From Acidobacteriota bacterium (lineage in GTDB: Bacteria; Acidobacteriota; Terriglobia; Terriglobales; Acidobacteriaceae): a stretch of 64,000 bases of DNA. Under the pieces are notes generated by a model. It did no database searches. It was not told the DNA's origin and saw only the letters and a program-made list of their open reading frames with translations. Both the position numbers and the translations under genes were made by a program. How positions within the stretch are numbered: the first letter of the stretch is position 1; every line of letters begins with the position of its first letter. Below, piece by piece: positions 44,713-55,673 of the stretch. The DNA lies in NCBI GenBank assembly GCA_003225555.1, contig QIAM01000046.1:1-64000 (forward strand). Direction: 5' to 3'.

Positions 44713-44732
44713 TTACTAAGCTGATTTAGTAA
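44713..44732. promoter_or_regulatory. Candidate operator upstream of the GH39 gene
   Basis: TTACTAA-N6-TTAGTAA, a perfect inverted repeat ending 14 bases before the GH39 start codon. Symmetry and location fit a repressor site; the regulator is not in the window. Confidence 0.5.
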
Positions 44733-44746
44733 GCGATACTTTTTCC

Positions 44747-46249
44747 ATGAAAGACAAGTTCCGGCGAAGACTGCCAGTCATCACATTCGTTCTCCTCCTG
44801 CCAGCGCTGCTCTGCGCACAGCCGAACAGCTCCGCGATCACGATAGACCCATCTGCACTGAGTCACGCCTTCCCTCATTTCTGGGAGCAGATGTTCGGCT
44901 CAGGACGTGCCGTCCTTAGTCTGCGCGAAAGCTACCGGCAAGACTTGCGGGAAGTCAAAAAGATCACGGGCTTCGAGTACGTTCGCTTTCACGCCATCTT
45001 TCATGACGAAGTGGGATTGTACGACGAAGATCAGCAGGGCCAACCCGTCTATAACTTTTCCTACGTCGATCAAATTTACGACGGCTTGCTGGCCAATGGC
45101 GTACGGCCTTTCGTTGAGCTGAGCTTCACGCCCAAGAAACTGGCGTCCAAAGAGCTCCTGCATGCGTTCTGGTACAAGCCCAACGTGGCCCCGCCAAAAG
45201 ATTGGAACAGGTGGGATGAACTTATCAAACAATTCACGCAGCATCTCGTCGACCGCTATGGCATCGACGAAGTCAGCAAGTGGTACTTCGAAGTCTGGAA
45301 CGAACCCAATATCGACTTCTGGGCCGGCGATCCGAAGCAAGAAACATACTGGCAACTGTACGATCACACGGCGCGCGCGGTTAAAGGGGTGAATGGGCGG
45401 TTACGCATAGGAGGTCCCGCGACGGCGCAGGCAGCGTGGGCCGATGTTTTTCTGCGCCACTGTTCTGAGAATCACGTTCCAGTCGACTTTGTCTCGACCC
45501 ACGTTTATGGCAATGACAAGTCACAGGATGTTTTCGGAACCAGTGAAGATATTTCCCGCAACCAGATGGTCTGCCGCGCAGTGAAAAAGGTCCACGACCA
45601 GATCAAGGCTTCCTCCCAGCCCAGTCTGCCTTTGATCTGGAGCGAGTTCAATGCCAGCTATATGAACGAGCCCGCCGTCACGGATGCCTCCTATATGGGC
45701 CCTTGGATGGCTGACACCATCCGCCAATGTGACGGCCTTGTCGACGTGATGTCCTACTGGAGCTTTTCCGATGTCTTCGAAGAACAGGGCGTCGTGAAGA
45801 CTCCATTCTACGGAGGCTACGGTCTGATCGCGGCGGACGGTATCCCGAAGCCAGCCTTCAACGCGTTCAAGCTGTTGCACCAACTCGGCGATCAGCGCAT
45901 CGAATTGGACTCGGACTCTGCGTTGCTCACCCGCCGAAAAGATGGGTCGCTGGTGCTGGCGCTATGGAATTACGCGCCTCCGGAACAGCCGGGCGCGCCC
46001 AAGACGGTCGTGCTGCACTTCAAAGATGCCAAACTCAAACACGCCGTGATCTCTCGAGTCGATCCGGGGCATGGGGACGTCCACGCAGTCTACGAAAAAC
46101 TGGGAGCTCCGCACTATCCGACCCAAGCGCAGATTGAGCAATTGAAGAAGGCCGCGGACCTTCCAGCCCCCGAGAGCCGGGCGCTGAAGAACGGCGAACT
46201 CACAGTTACGTTGCCCTCGTACGGCCTGGCACTGGTCGAAGTGAAATAG
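44747..46249 (+). CDS. Secreted glycoside hydrolase family 39 enzyme
   Basis: 500 aa. Signal peptide (to about LLCAQP), TIM barrel with acid/base Glu186 in VWNEPNIDFW and nucleophile Glu300 in LIWSEFNASY, and a C-terminal beta domain (DGSLVLALWNYAPP). GH39 members are beta-xylosidases and alpha-L-iduronidases; beta-xylosidase is the simpler guess. Likely in one operon with the next gene, 39 bases downstream. Confidence 0.9.
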   Translation: MKDKFRRRLPVITFVLLLPALLCAQPNSSAITIDPSALSHAFPHFWEQMFGSGRAVLSLRESYRQDLREVKKITGFEYVRFHAIFHDEVGLYDEDQQGQPVYNFSYVDQIYDGLLANGVRPFVELSFTPKKLASKELLHAFWYKPNVAPPKDWNRWDELIKQFTQHLVDRYGIDEVSKWYFEVWNEPNIDFWAGDPKQETYWQLYDHTARAVKGVNGRLRIGGPATAQAAWADVFLRHCSENHVPVDFVSTHVYGNDKSQDVFGTSEDISRNQMVCRAVKKVHDQIKASSQPSLPLIWSEFNASYMNEPAVTDASYMGPWMADTIRQCDGLVDVMSYWSFSDVFEEQGVVKTPFYGGYGLIAADGIPKPAFNAFKLLHQLGDQRIELDSDSALLTRRKDGSLVLALWNYAPPEQPGAPKTVVLHFKDAKLKHAVISRVDPGHGDVHAVYEKLGAPHYPTQAQIEQLKKAADLPAPESRALKNGELTVTLPSYGLALVEVK

Positions 46250-46288
46250 TTGCCCGTGCGCAGCGAATTGCGAGAAACCGATCCAACC

Positions 46289-48460
46289 ATGCGAGTACGT
46301 CGACTTCTGCTGGCCTTACTTCTATTGCCCGTCGCGACTCTCGCGCTTGGGCTGTCTGATCGCACAGCTTTTGACAACAGCTTGAGTTACCGATCTTTCT
46401 ACTATAGCGACGTTTTGTTCGTCTCCCCCAGCGAGCTGGAACTTGTCGACGGCAAGGTTCCCACCGATGAAACTCATTATGTCAGTCCGCCGAACTCTCT
46501 ACGCCTGAAGTGGCAGTCGCAGACCGGTGGGGACTGGCTGATCAGCCTGAAGGTCAAGGCCCGCTATGGCACCGCCGATTTTTCAGGCGGTTCACTGTTT
46601 TTCTGGTGCTACTCGGAAACCGACCTCTCCCCAAATGCATCACCGCTGATTTACTTGAAAGATGTGAACGATGAAGGCACGCCTAGCATCCGGCTCATTG
46701 GCAGCCTGGAGAAGCTGCCCGCGCACACGTGGATCCGAGTTAAGCTGCCATTCGATTCCTTCGTGGGACCTGTCCGGGAAACGCGGGCGCCGCAGTTCGA
46801 TCCTCACCGCCTTGCACGGATAACCATCCGTCAGGGACTCGACGACGGGAAGGCACACACGATCTATATCGATGAGATCACAGTTGGCGATGAGGTTGCG
46901 GACAACCGCAAAGTCCCCACAGCACCTTCCGGTCTTGTTGCGAAAGGATATGAGAGGCACATTGACCTGACATGGATCCCCGTCAGCAATGCTGATTTGC
47001 GATATTACAAGATCTATCGCTCGTTCGACGGAAATACATACGCACCGATCGGCATTCAGAGAGCGAGTACGAATCGGTATGAGGACTTTCTCGGTGAAAG
47101 CGGCAAGGATTCCTTCTACAAGATTAGTTCCGTCGCCATGAATTACAACGAGTCGCCTCTGTCCGCGGAAGTAAAGACGACTACACGCACCATGAGTGAT
47201 GACGAACTCCTCACCATGGTTCAGGAAGCATGTTTCAGATACTACTGGGAGGGTGCGCACCCTGTCGCAGGTATGGCAATTGAAATCTTGCCTGGCGATG
47301 AAAACCTGGTAGCAGTGGGAGCTTCCGGCCACGGAATCATGGCGCTGCTGGTCGGTGTCGAGCGCGGCTTCATCACCCGTGAGCAGGGGGTTGAGAGAAT
47401 GCTGAAGATCACCCGCTTTCTCTCCAAGGCAGATCGATTCCATGGCGCATTCCCGCATTTCCTCGACGGCCGAACTGGAGAATTAATTGCGCGCTTCGGG
47501 AAATATGACGACGGGGGCGATCTCGTCGAAACCTCTTTCCTGATGCAGGGACTTCTGGCGGCGCGGCAATACTTCACCCGGAATACGGCCGCAGAACAGG
47601 AAATCCAGAAGACGATAACCTCACTGTGGAGGGCGGTCGAATGGGACTGGTACCGCAGCGACCCGAGCAGCAATTTTATGTACTGGCACTGGTCTCCGGA
47701 TCACGGTTTTTACCTGAATCACCCGCTGATCGGGTGGAATGAGACCATGATTGTCTATCTGCTCGCAATCGCATCGCCCACTCATCCCATCCCGGCCGCT
47801 ATGTATTACAGCGGCTGGGCAGGACAGTCGCAGCGGGCCGTGCAATACCGCCACTGGTGGAGTCGCACCACTCAAGGCGATCACTACGTCAATGGAAATA
47901 CTTACTACGGTATCAAGCTCGATGTCGGAGAGGGAAATGGGGCAGAACTTTTCTTTACCCACTACTCCTTTCTGGGCTTTGACCCTCGCGACAAGAAGGA
48001 CGCCTACGCAAACTATTTCAAGAACAGTCGCAACATTGCGCTGATCAGCCACGCTTACGCCATCGCGAACCCCGGAAAGTATGTGGGCTATGGGGATGAC
48101 TCGTGGGGACGTTCCGCCGGCATCAATGCAGGCGGTGGGCGCGCCTACCCGCGGGATGACAATGGAACGATCACCTGCACGGCGGCGCTCGCTTCGTTTC
48201 CGTACACTCCGGTCGAATCAATGAAGGCCCTGAAACATTTCTATCGAGATCTGGGCGGAAGGCTTTGGGGAATCTACGGCTTTCGGGACGGCTTCAATCT
48301 TTCAGAAGACTGGTTTGAGGACGTTTACATGGGACTCAATCAGGCTCCCATTGTGGTGATGATGGAGAATCACCGGTCTGGCCTCGTTTGGAAGCTCTTC
48401 ATGTCGAATTCGGAAATCAAGCCGGCTCTCGATCGAATCGGATTCCAACCTGATCTCTAA
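46289..48460 (+). CDS. Secreted PF10091-type glucanase (GH144-like) with CBM-like and Fn3 domains
   Basis: 723 aa. Signal peptide [20 protein letters not shown]; a beta-sandwich carbohydrate-binding-like region (about 20-200); an Fn3 domain ([17 protein letters not shown], about 210-300); then the (alpha/alpha)6 catalytic part with [42 protein letters not shown] and the end [19 protein letters not shown]. The family degrades beta-1,2-glucan or similar glucans. ATG 46289 rather than TTG 46250. Its stop overlaps the convergent glk stop. Confidence 0.85.
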   Translation: MRVRRLLLALLLLPVATLALGLSDRTAFDNSLSYRSFYYSDVLFVSPSELELVDGKVPTDETHYVSPPNSLRLKWQSQTGGDWLISLKVKARYGTADFSGGSLFFWCYSETDLSPNASPLIYLKDVNDEGTPSIRLIGSLEKLPAHTWIRVKLPFDSFVGPVRETRAPQFDPHRLARITIRQGLDDGKAHTIYIDEITVGDEVADNRKVPTAPSGLVAKGYERHIDLTWIPVSNADLRYYKIYRSFDGNTYAPIGIQRASTNRYEDFLGESGKDSFYKISSVAMNYNESPLSAEVKTTTRTMSDDELLTMVQEACFRYYWEGAHPVAGMAIEILPGDENLVAVGASGHGIMALLVGVERGFITREQGVERMLKITRFLSKADRFHGAFPHFLDGRTGELIARFGKYDDGGDLVETSFLMQGLLAARQYFTRNTAAEQEIQKTITSLWRAVEWDWYRSDPSSNFMYWHWSPDHGFYLNHPLIGWNETMIVYLLAIASPTHPIPAAMYYSGWAGQSQRAVQYRHWWSRTTQGDHYVNGNTYYGIKLDVGEGNGAELFFTHYSFLGFDPRDKKDAYANYFKNSRNIALISHAYAIANPGKYVGYGDDSWGRSAGINAGGGRAYPRDDNGTITCTAALASFPYTPVESMKALKHFYRDLGGRLWGIYGFRDGFNLSEDWFEDVYMGLNQAPIVVMMENHRSGLVWKLFMSNSEIKPALDRIGFQPDL

Positions 48461-49476
48461 AGCGCAGCTTCCGTAGCACGACTTACCGTCCGGAAGGCTT
48501 TTTGTACGAGCGTATATCGGGCTGCACCGATTATTCCGCAGTCATCATTGAGCACAATCCTGACCGGCATGTCCTTGAGCACCGCTTCCATGCGGCCTTT
48601 GTCGAGGAAGCTTCGCATGAATGCGGGGTCTTTCATCTTGGCGACAATTTTCGCGGCAATGCTGCCGCCGATAAATATGCCTCCAGTGGACATGAAGTGT
48701 AAGGCGCAGTTTCCGGTCTCGGCGCCAAACACGCTGACAAAAATCGACAAGGTCCGATCACAAATCTCCGCTTTTCCTTCAAGAGCGAGTTGGGAGATCA
48801 GCGCCGGCTGATCCTTTGCCGCAGCCATCTGGTCTCGCAACCATTGAGGTTCGTCCGCTTTCTGCGTATCACGAAGAAATTCGTAAATATTCTTGATGCC
48901 AGGTCCCGAAAGAATTCGCTCACAACTGACTCGGCCGAATTTCTTCTGCAGATGTGCCAGCAGCTGCATCTGCAGATCGTCCCGGGGTGCGAAGTCGGCG
49001 TGCCCGCCTTCGCAGGCAAAAGGATGATGGCGGAAGCCGTCCCAATACATTCCCGCGACACCCAGTCCAGTTCGAGCTGAGATTACGGCCCGGTTGCCTT
49101 CGGCGTCCTCGGCGCCTTCACTCAAGCTGATGAAATCCTTCGATTCAAGGGCATCGATACCGTAGGCATAAGCTTCCAGATCATTGAGCAACCCAACCGA
49201 AGTGAGCTTGAGCTGTTTGGACAATTCACGCGAATCGATGGTCCAAGGCAGATTAGAAATCCTGCTCCGGCCGCCTCTCACAGGTCCAGCCACGCCAAAG
49301 CAGGCGCTGTGAACCGGGATCCCTTCTTCTTTTATGAATTGGGAGAGAATCCCAGCGAGGCCGTCGTGCTCCTGGCTCTTGTAGGTTTTTTCGACCACAC
49401 ATTGCAGCCGGTTCCCTTCGGTATCGAAGGCGGCGAGCCGGGTCCGAGTAGCGCCAATGTCACCCGCAAGAATCAT
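48457..49476 (-). CDS. glk: Glucokinase
   Basis: 339 aa. ATP site [34 protein letters not shown] with catalytic Asp, [23 protein letters not shown] and [13 protein letters not shown]. Phosphorylates glucose, perhaps released by the convergent glucanase. Its start overlaps the zwf stop by four bases, linking it to the next step of the pathway. Confidence 0.94.
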   Translation of the reverse strand: MILAGDIGATRTRLAAFDTEGNRLQCVVEKTYKSQEHDGLAGILSQFIKEEGIPVHSACFGVAGPVRGGRSRISNLPWTIDSRELSKQLKLTSVGLLNDLEAYAYGIDALESKDFISLSEGAEDAEGNRAVISARTGLGVAGMYWDGFRHHPFACEGGHADFAPRDDLQMQLLAHLQKKFGRVSCERILSGPGIKNIYEFLRDTQKADEPQWLRDQMAAAKDQPALISQLALEGKAEICDRTLSIFVSVFGAETGNCALHFMSTGGIFIGGSIAAKIVAKMKDPAFMRSFLDKGRMEAVLKDMPVRIVLNDDCGIIGAARYTLVQKAFRTVSRATEAAL

Positions 49477-51008
49477 GGCTCAATCTTCCTCCATTGCCGG
49501 TCATCGAGTTCCATTAATTGATCGGCCTCCGCTGGGCCCCAGGTACCGGATGCATAGTTCGGGAATTTCCTCGGAGGCAGTGCTCTCCAGACGTCCAGAA
49601 CCGGATCGACTACGCTCCAGCCAGCTTCCACCATGTCGGCCCTCTGGAACAGTGTCGCGTCGCCGATCATGCAGTCATACAGCAGAACCTCGTAGCCGGT
49701 ATAGGCATCCGCTCCAAAATACTTGGAATACTCAAAGCTCATGTCCACCGATCCTACTCGCAGCAGCGGCCCGGGGATCTTGGCGCCAAAGCTTAGCGAG
49801 ATTCCTTCCACGGGTTGAATCTGTATGACCAGAGTGTTGGTGTGCAGCTTGTGAAAGGGCGCGTTACGGAACAGTTCAAACGGCATGCGTTTGAACTGGA
49901 TGGCGATCTCAGTGTGCCGTTGCGCCAGGCGCTTCCCAGTTCGTAAATAGAAGGGCACCCCCGCCCAGCGCCAGTTGTCGATGTTGAGTTTCATGGCTAC
50001 AAACGTTTCGGTCCGCGACTCGGGAGCGACTCCTGATTCTGACCGATAGCCCGGCACTCGTTCCCCGCCCAGCATCCCTTCTCCATATTGCCCGCGAACG
50101 CTGCGCTGCAACACGTCTTCGGAATTCAGATGCAGAAGGGAATGCAGAACCTTAGCCTGCTCGTTTCGTACGGCGTCGGCCTGAAAAGAGACCGGAGATT
50201 CCATCGCGGTCAGGGTAAGCAGTTGCATGACATGATTGGGAACCATGTCGCGCAGGGTTCCGGCAGTGTCGAAGTAGCCGCCACGCCGCTCCACGCCTAC
50301 GGTTTCGGCGTTAGTGATCTGCACGTGGTCAATGTAACGGCGGTTCCAGATCGGCTCAAAGATGGCATTGTCGAAGCGGAACACCATGATGTTCTGCACG
50401 GTTTCCTTGCCCAGATAATGATCGATGCGATAGATCTGGTTTTCCTGCAACACACTCTTGATCTCGCGGTTCAAGGCCTTCGCCGATTCCAGGTCGTGTC
50501 CAAATGGCTTTTCAATCACCACCCGGCGCCAGCAGCGCTTGTCCTGGACCGCCAGACCAGCCTTCCCCAGCTGCTGGACAATTTGGCCAAAGAACCTGGG
50601 AGCGGTCGCCATGTAAAAGAGATAGTTGCCTTCGCTGTGGTACTCGAGATCCAACTTGCCGAGGCGCTCCTGGAGCTTTGAAAACGTGTTCGGATCCGCA
50701 AAATCACCGCGCTCGTAGAAAAGACGCTGGCGGAACCATTGCAAGTCTTCCGTCCCGCCGGCTGCAGCAGGCAGAAATTCACTGACCTGATTGCGAAAGT
50801 CTTCGACGCTCAGGTCGTCGACGGAAACACCCATCACAGCAAGGCTTTCGGGCAACAGCTTGGCTCTCACCAGGTTGAAAAGGGCTGGAATCAACTTGCG
50901 CTTCGTCAGGTCCCCGGCGGCTCCGAACAGCACGAGGACGCAGGGACCCGCAGCCTTGCCCGCGTACTCGACGTCACTCTCCTGGTTGGCCCGGGAAGTC
51001 GCTGCCAT
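49473..51008 (-). CDS. zwf: Glucose-6-phosphate 1-dehydrogenase
   Basis: 511 aa. NADP site [26 protein letters not shown], substrate/catalytic motif [14 protein letters not shown], and [11 protein letters not shown]. Entry enzyme of the oxidative pentose phosphate pathway; operon with glk. Confidence 0.97.
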   Translation of the reverse strand: MAATSRANQESDVEYAGKAAGPCVLVLFGAAGDLTKRKLIPALFNLVRAKLLPESLAVMGVSVDDLSVEDFRNQVSEFLPAAAGGTEDLQWFRQRLFYERGDFADPNTFSKLQERLGKLDLEYHSEGNYLFYMATAPRFFGQIVQQLGKAGLAVQDKRCWRRVVIEKPFGHDLESAKALNREIKSVLQENQIYRIDHYLGKETVQNIMVFRFDNAIFEPIWNRRYIDHVQITNAETVGVERRGGYFDTAGTLRDMVPNHVMQLLTLTAMESPVSFQADAVRNEQAKVLHSLLHLNSEDVLQRSVRGQYGEGMLGGERVPGYRSESGVAPESRTETFVAMKLNIDNWRWAGVPFYLRTGKRLAQRHTEIAIQFKRMPFELFRNAPFHKLHTNTLVIQIQPVEGISLSFGAKIPGPLLRVGSVDMSFEYSKYFGADAYTGYEVLLYDCMIGDATLFQRADMVEAGWSVVDPVLDVWRALPPRKFPNYASGTWGPAEADQLMELDDRQWRKIEP

Positions 51009-51116
51009 ACCTAGACTCAGTGCTAGCTGACTGCCTCACTCTGCAGTGGCCAGCATTTTAGGCCAATCGGGACTTGATTTCCTAACGGCAGGGCCAAGGG
51101 GACCGGCAATCTGATG

Positions 51117-52829
51117 TCACTCGGTCGTGTAATTGATTTCCATGCGCCGAATTTGAAAGCTGGAAACGTACAAGACCAGCAGCGACACAAACAAGAGGCC
51201 CATGATCGCGACGGGAGCGGAGATGGGATCGGGATTGGATACCAGCAGTGACAGCAGGGGCGGCGTACCCGGAGGACTGGGTATGTCCACGGGGCACAAC
51301 GATTTCAGGTAATAAATAACGCTGAACTTCTTGAGCAAAGCCGGCAGAAACGGATTGATTCCTTCCCACACCAGGATCGCGGCTGCCGGCAGAATCGGAT
51401 TTCGAAACAACATTCCAGCAGCCAGGAAGAAAGCTCCGTAACCGAGGCAAGCCAGCGCGGTGACACCCAGATAAGCGGCAGCCTGCGTCAGACCGTGGTT
51501 CTGATAGAGGTAGAGGTCCCGCACATTCGGAGTGAACTGCCCCGTAAAGACGATGATTTGAAGCACTTCGCTGGTCACGAAAATGACGCATGTCGCCAGC
51601 AATCCGGCCAGGAATTTTCCCACCATCAATACTTCCCGCCGGATCGGCGCAAGAAAGTAAAAGTGGAGGCTCTTGTCGAGAATCTCGCCGCGGAACAGAT
51701 TCATGAAGATTCCCAGGCAGCCGAAGAAGATCGCGAGGCGTAAGTAGAAAAACTGGAATACTCCGGCGAAAACCACGGCATCTTCGGGCAGGTTGTACGC
51801 GTCGTGAATATGTATGCCGACAACTTTTCCATCCGCAAGGTCCACATACAGGTCGTTATTTCCGTCGGAGTAGTGGTAGTTTTCGTGAGAAACGTCCGCG
51901 AACGAAACTTGCCCAGAGGGACCGGCCTTCGTGCCCTGGCTCTGCGTCGCCAAAGTGGCCGCCAGAAGAACCACGTTGCGATTGTCGGGCAGGGTTAGGC
52001 TTTGCACGGTCTTGGCGGGGTTGAGAGCAAAGGTGTAGCCGTACAAATAGGACTCTTGGTCATCCTGTGTGCCATTGCGTGAAACGCGATAGGGCATCAT
52101 CACTGCGAGGGATTCGCCAGGTTGTTCCCCGGGATTCGCGACGCAACCGCACCAATCGCTGAAGCTTTGCGTGAACGTGCTGGTGGTGCTGTCGGTATAG
52201 GTTACGGTGATGGTCTGATGCAACACGGGCCCGTAGATTGCAGCGGCCAATACTCGCAATGTCGCGAACTGGCCAGCGGGCAGCTTAATCAGCTGTCCGG
52301 TGCCATAGACGGCATCGAGTTGATTCGCCGGGCCGAGGTTGAACTGGATGCCGTTCAGGATCCGGTTCGCGGTCAGCAGATTCGAGGAATACACATAACC
52401 TGCACCGTCCAGACCATCGCTCGTGAAGCTTGTGCTGTCAGTGTAGATGCCGTTCAGGTTGTACTCCGAGGCCAGGTTCACGGGTGTGCCGGAGCCGCCG
52501 GTGCCGGTGACCGCGCTCGTAACCCGAATTGCCCGTCGCTCGTTCCAATGAAAACGTACTGGCGGTTTCCCCAGCAGCGCGATCACCCCTTCGCTCGTCA
52601 TGCCCGTCTTGACCGCGAGCAGGTCCTGACGAGTCAAAGCCTTCTCACTCTGCCTGGCAATCTGACGACTTTTCTCCCTGTCGCGAGAGGTAAACACCGT
52701 GTGGGCTGTGAAGAGCAGGAGGGGCAACAGCGCCAGAACGTAGATCCAAAGGCCGCGCCGCGCGAAGAACGTCTTCTTCATTTCCAGGCGGATGACAGCC
52801 TTGACCTGTGCCCACCAGAGCTTTGTCAT
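51117..52829 (-). CDS. ABC-2-type permease with nested extracytoplasmic domain
   Basis: 570 aa. TM1 at about 29-47, then about 300 extracytoplasmic residues, then about six TM segments (350-565) with the ABC-2 pattern. The outer domain begins and ends like BamE/Smp[21 protein letters not shown] (71-90) and [20 protein letters not shown] (316-335). Between them sits a beta-sandwich domain (about 112-295: [56 protein letters not shown]) otherwise found in secreted acidobacterial proteins. Starts four bases inside the end of the upstream ATPase gene. Confidence 0.85.
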   Translation of the reverse strand: MTKLWWAQVKAVIRLEMKKTFFARRGLWIYVLALLPLLLFTAHTVFTSRDREKSRQIARQSEKALTRQDLLAVKTGMTSEGVIALLGKPPVRFHWNERRAIRVTSAVTGTGGSGTPVNLASEYNLNGIYTDSTSFTSDGLDGAGYVYSSNLLTANRILNGIQFNLGPANQLDAVYGTGQLIKLPAGQFATLRVLAAAIYGPVLHQTITVTYTDSTTSTFTQSFSDWCGCVANPGEQPGESLAVMMPYRVSRNGTQDDQESYLYGYTFALNPAKTVQSLTLPDNRNVVLLAATLATQSQGTKAGPSGQVSFADVSHENYHYSDGNNDLYVDLADGKVVGIHIHDAYNLPEDAVVFAGVFQFFYLRLAIFFGCLGIFMNLFRGEILDKSLHFYFLAPIRREVLMVGKFLAGLLATCVIFVTSEVLQIIVFTGQFTPNVRDLYLYQNHGLTQAAAYLGVTALACLGYGAFFLAAGMLFRNPILPAAAILVWEGINPFLPALLKKFSVIYYLKSLCPVDIPSPPGTPPLLSLLVSNPDPISAPVAIMGLLFVSLLVLYVSSFQIRRMEINYTTE

Positions 52830-53764
52830 CGCACCACCTCTTCGTTTCCGATCAGATATTCGTAGACGGAGTTCACATCGTCGTCGGCGGGCGCGACCGA
52901 TTCAATTTCAATCCCGTTCAAAGCAATGTGATTCAGCATGAGATAGAAACGGTCCGCATCCCGTGTCTTGATCAACAGGCCGCGCCCGTCGTTGTGGATG
53001 CGAACTTCGATGGTGTGCTCGGACTCCATCATCTTGGCGGCAAGATGGCGCGGCCGATCGCACCGAATGAGAATCTGCGCGGGATGCTCCCGGATTTCGT
53101 CGCGCACGCTGTGGATTTGACCCTCCGCTACCACATACCCGTTGCTCAACAGGATGACCTGATCGGAGATGGCATCGACTTCGTGAAGAATGTGACTCGA
53201 AATGATCACATAACAGCCATCCGCCGCGACCGAGCGAAAGAGCGCGATCATCTCGGCACGAGCCAGCGGGTCGAGACCGTTCAGAGGCTCGTCCAAAACC
53301 AGCACTCGCGGGTTGTGACACAAGGCTTGCGCAAGCCTGATTCGCTGCCGCATCCCTTTGCTGTAAGCTGCGACGTTGCGCGTTGCCGCATCGGTGAGAT
53401 TCACGCGCTCAATGGCACGCCACGCCAACTGTTCCGCATTCTGCGAGTCGCTGCCTCCCAACCGAAGGTAGGAATAAACGAACTGAAACCCGGTCAGGCC
53501 CTTGGGGAAGGAATCGAACTGCGTGCTATAGCCCAGGATTTTAAAAAGTTTCTCGGGCTCGCCCGGATCGTAGTCCAAAACGCGCATTCGTCCGCGTGTA
53601 GGGCGCACTAAACCGGTCATCAGGTTCATCAACGTGGTTTTTCCCGACCCGTTGGGGCCGACCAGGCTGGTCACACCGGGAGGAATCGAGAGGTTGACGC
53701 GGTTCACCCCAAGAATCTCGCCGTAGAACTTCGAGACATCTTCAAAGACGATGCGGTCGTTCAC
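52826..53764 (-). CDS. ABC transporter ATPase (second pair)
   Basis: 312 aa. Walker [10 protein letters not shown], signature YSKGMRQRI, Walker [15 protein letters not shown]-loop SSHILHE. GTG 53764 overlaps the upstream stop by four bases (GTGA). The C-terminal about 80 residues ([12 protein letters not shown]...) are the usual extension of ABC-2 exporters. Partner of the downstream permease. Confidence 0.93.
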   Translation of the reverse strand: MNDRIVFEDVSKFYGEILGVNRVNLSIPPGVTSLVGPNGSGKTTLMNLMTGLVRPTRGRMRVLDYDPGEPEKLFKILGYSTQFDSFPKGLTGFQFVYSYLRLGGSDSQNAEQLAWRAIERVNLTDAATRNVAAYSKGMRQRIRLAQALCHNPRVLVLDEPLNGLDPLARAEMIALFRSVAADGCYVIISSHILHEVDAISDQVILLSNGYVVAEGQIHSVRDEIREHPAQILIRCDRPRHLAAKMMESEHTIEVRIHNDGRGLLIKTRDADRFYLMLNHIALNGIEIESVAPADDDVNSVYEYLIGNEEVVR

Positions 53765-54615
53765 TTGACCACCTCGTAGGCTCGTACCTTTCGCACCAGG
53801 AGCGCGAGGCAGATTCCGCAGTAGACGAGCAAAGCGGTCCACGCCTCCGCAGACGTCATCGATTGTCCGGTGTCAATTCGAAACAGGTACGTCCAAATCG
53901 TCTTCATCAGAAAGACGAGATTGATGAAGTGACCGGACTGCGTGCGCATCACCGCATTGATGGCCTCCGCGAAGCCGGCTCCGAAAAACAGGACGGCCAG
54001 CAGCAGCGCACCAGCGACGATTCTCCACTTTACCCAGGCCGAGAGGGCCATGGCGAGAAGAGATAGTATTGCGATCCATATCAACGAAGACAGGACGAGG
54101 CTGCCCGCAATCCAAAGATGATCCCAGGTCCACTGGGCTCCGGCGAGGCTCGATTGCACGGCAAACAAAACCAGCCCGGGCATCCATGTGATCTGTGAGA
54201 GCAGGATCACCAAAACGGAAGCCTTGCCGAGCACATATTCCGCCCGTGAGAACGGGCGGCAGAAATAAAGAGGCAGCGCGCCATTGGCGATGTCGGGCGA
54301 GATCAATCCCGGTCCGGTGAAGGCGGTGAGTACAAACGCCAGCACACCCTGCACGTTGATGAAAAAGAAAAAGAACCTGTTGTCGATGCTGATGGATTGA
54401 TTGGCTTCGAGTCTCTCAAGAAAGCTCAGGTTATGAGCAAGGTAGATTAGGATCAGGCACAACAAGGGGTAGAAAAAGCAGAGCACGAAGAGTGCGGTCT
54501 GGAGCTTCGAGCGGAACAGTTTCTTTCTGGAATAGCGAAAGAGCACCAGGCTACGTGACCATGCCGGAGTCAGCAGCCCGGCGTACGAGGTGTAACTGCG
54601 CCTATAGACGGCCAT
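53761..54615 (-). CDS. ABC-2-type permease
   Basis: 284 aa with six hydrophobic segments ([45 protein letters not shown], others). [24 protein letters not shown] is the ABC-2 coupling region. Membrane half of the exporter with the ATPase at 54678 or at 52826. Confidence 0.85.
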   Translation of the reverse strand: MAVYRRSYTSYAGLLTPAWSRSLVLFRYSRKKLFRSKLQTALFVLCFFYPLLCLILIYLAHNLSFLERLEANQSISIDNRFFFFFINVQGVLAFVLTAFTGPGLISPDIANGALPLYFCRPFSRAEYVLGKASVLVILLSQITWMPGLVLFAVQSSLAGAQWTWDHLWIAGSLVLSSLIWIAILSLLAMALSAWVKWRIVAGALLLAVLFFGAGFAEAINAVMRTQSGHFINLVFLMKTIWTYLFRIDTGQSMTSAEAWTALLVYCGICLALLVRKVRAYEVVK

Positions 54616-54677
54616 GATGCTTTTCCACAGCGCTCAATTTCACATCCTGCATGTCGACTGGCATAGCAACTCGCATA

Positions 54678-55652
54678 TTAGCTTTCCATCGCTTTCAGAA
54701 AAATATCCTCCAGCGTGTCGCGACGGAAATTGAGGCGGCGAATCCGCACATCGCGCTCGGCGGCAATGCGATAAATGTCACGAACCTCGACCCCATCAGC
54801 AAGAATCATTTTCAGCCGGTTCGCGGTCGTGGCACACTCGCATCCCAGCTTTTCGACGGCCTCGGTGAAGTCGCCATTGGCGCCGTAAAGTTCCAGCTCG
54901 AGGAATCTCTTGTTGGCCTTGCGCTCCTCCTCCAGGTTCGAATAGTGAGCAATTCGGCCCTGATTCAGGATCAAAACTTCCTCGCAGGTATCTTCGACGT
55001 CGCGCAGAAGATGCGAACACAGCACGATCTGCAGCCGGTTGCTGTCGCGGATGTCGCCGATCATGCGGATCATGCGTTGCCGCGCCGACGGATCGAGGCC
55101 GTTGGTCGGTTCGTCCAGAATCAGCAGCTTCGGTCCGTGCGCGATCGCCTGGGCCAGCTTCGCCAGCTGTTTCATCCCAAGCGAATAAGTTCCCAGTTCC
55201 CGATACCGCGCCTCGGCCAGGCCCACGCAGAACAAGGCTTCATGCGCCCGTTCGAGTGCCGCCTCCGTGGGCAATCCTGAGAGCTCCGCCATCATTTGCA
55301 CAAATGACACAGCGCTCATCTTCGAGATGAACGCATCATTCTCGGGCATGTAGCCGACCAGGCTACGGATTCTCCTCGTGTCGGTTCGGATGTCGTGTCC
55401 AAGTACGCGGGCCGACCCGGAAGAAGGCTTGTAAAAGCCCAGAAGGGTGTTGATCAGGGTAGACTTGCCGGCCCCGTTTGGACCAAGCAAACCAATCGCG
55501 CGTCCGCGTAGCGAGCAGACCAGGTCCTTCAGGATTTCGCGGCTGCCGAATCGGACGGAGAGGCCCTGCAGGTCAATGACGGGAGTTTGCGGAGCAGCAG
55601 CGGCTTGCTGATTCGTGACAGCCGCTGCTCCGCTTTGGATTGCCGTACTCAT
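54678..55652 (-). CDS. ABC transporter ATPase (first pair)
   Basis: 324 aa from ATG 55652 (MSTAIQSG). Walker [10 protein letters not shown], signature [12 protein letters not shown], Walker [15 protein letters not shown]-loop CSHLLRD. Lies 21 bases after the anti-sigma gene, 62 bases before the permease. Confidence 0.94.
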   Translation of the reverse strand: MSTAIQSGAAAVTNQQAAAAPQTPVIDLQGLSVRFGSREILKDLVCSLRGRAIGLLGPNGAGKSTLINTLLGFYKPSSGSARVLGHDIRTDTRRIRSLVGYMPENDAFISKMSAVSFVQMMAELSGLPTEAALERAHEALFCVGLAEARYRELGTYSLGMKQLAKLAQAIAHGPKLLILDEPTNGLDPSARQRMIRMIGDIRDSNRLQIVLCSHLLRDVEDTCEEVLILNQGRIAHYSNLEEERKANKRFLELELYGANGDFTEAVEKLGCECATTANRLKMILADGVEVRDIYRIAAERDVRIRRLNFRRDTLEDIFLKAMES

Positions 55653-55673
55653 ACAGGTTACTGGGCCCACAGA

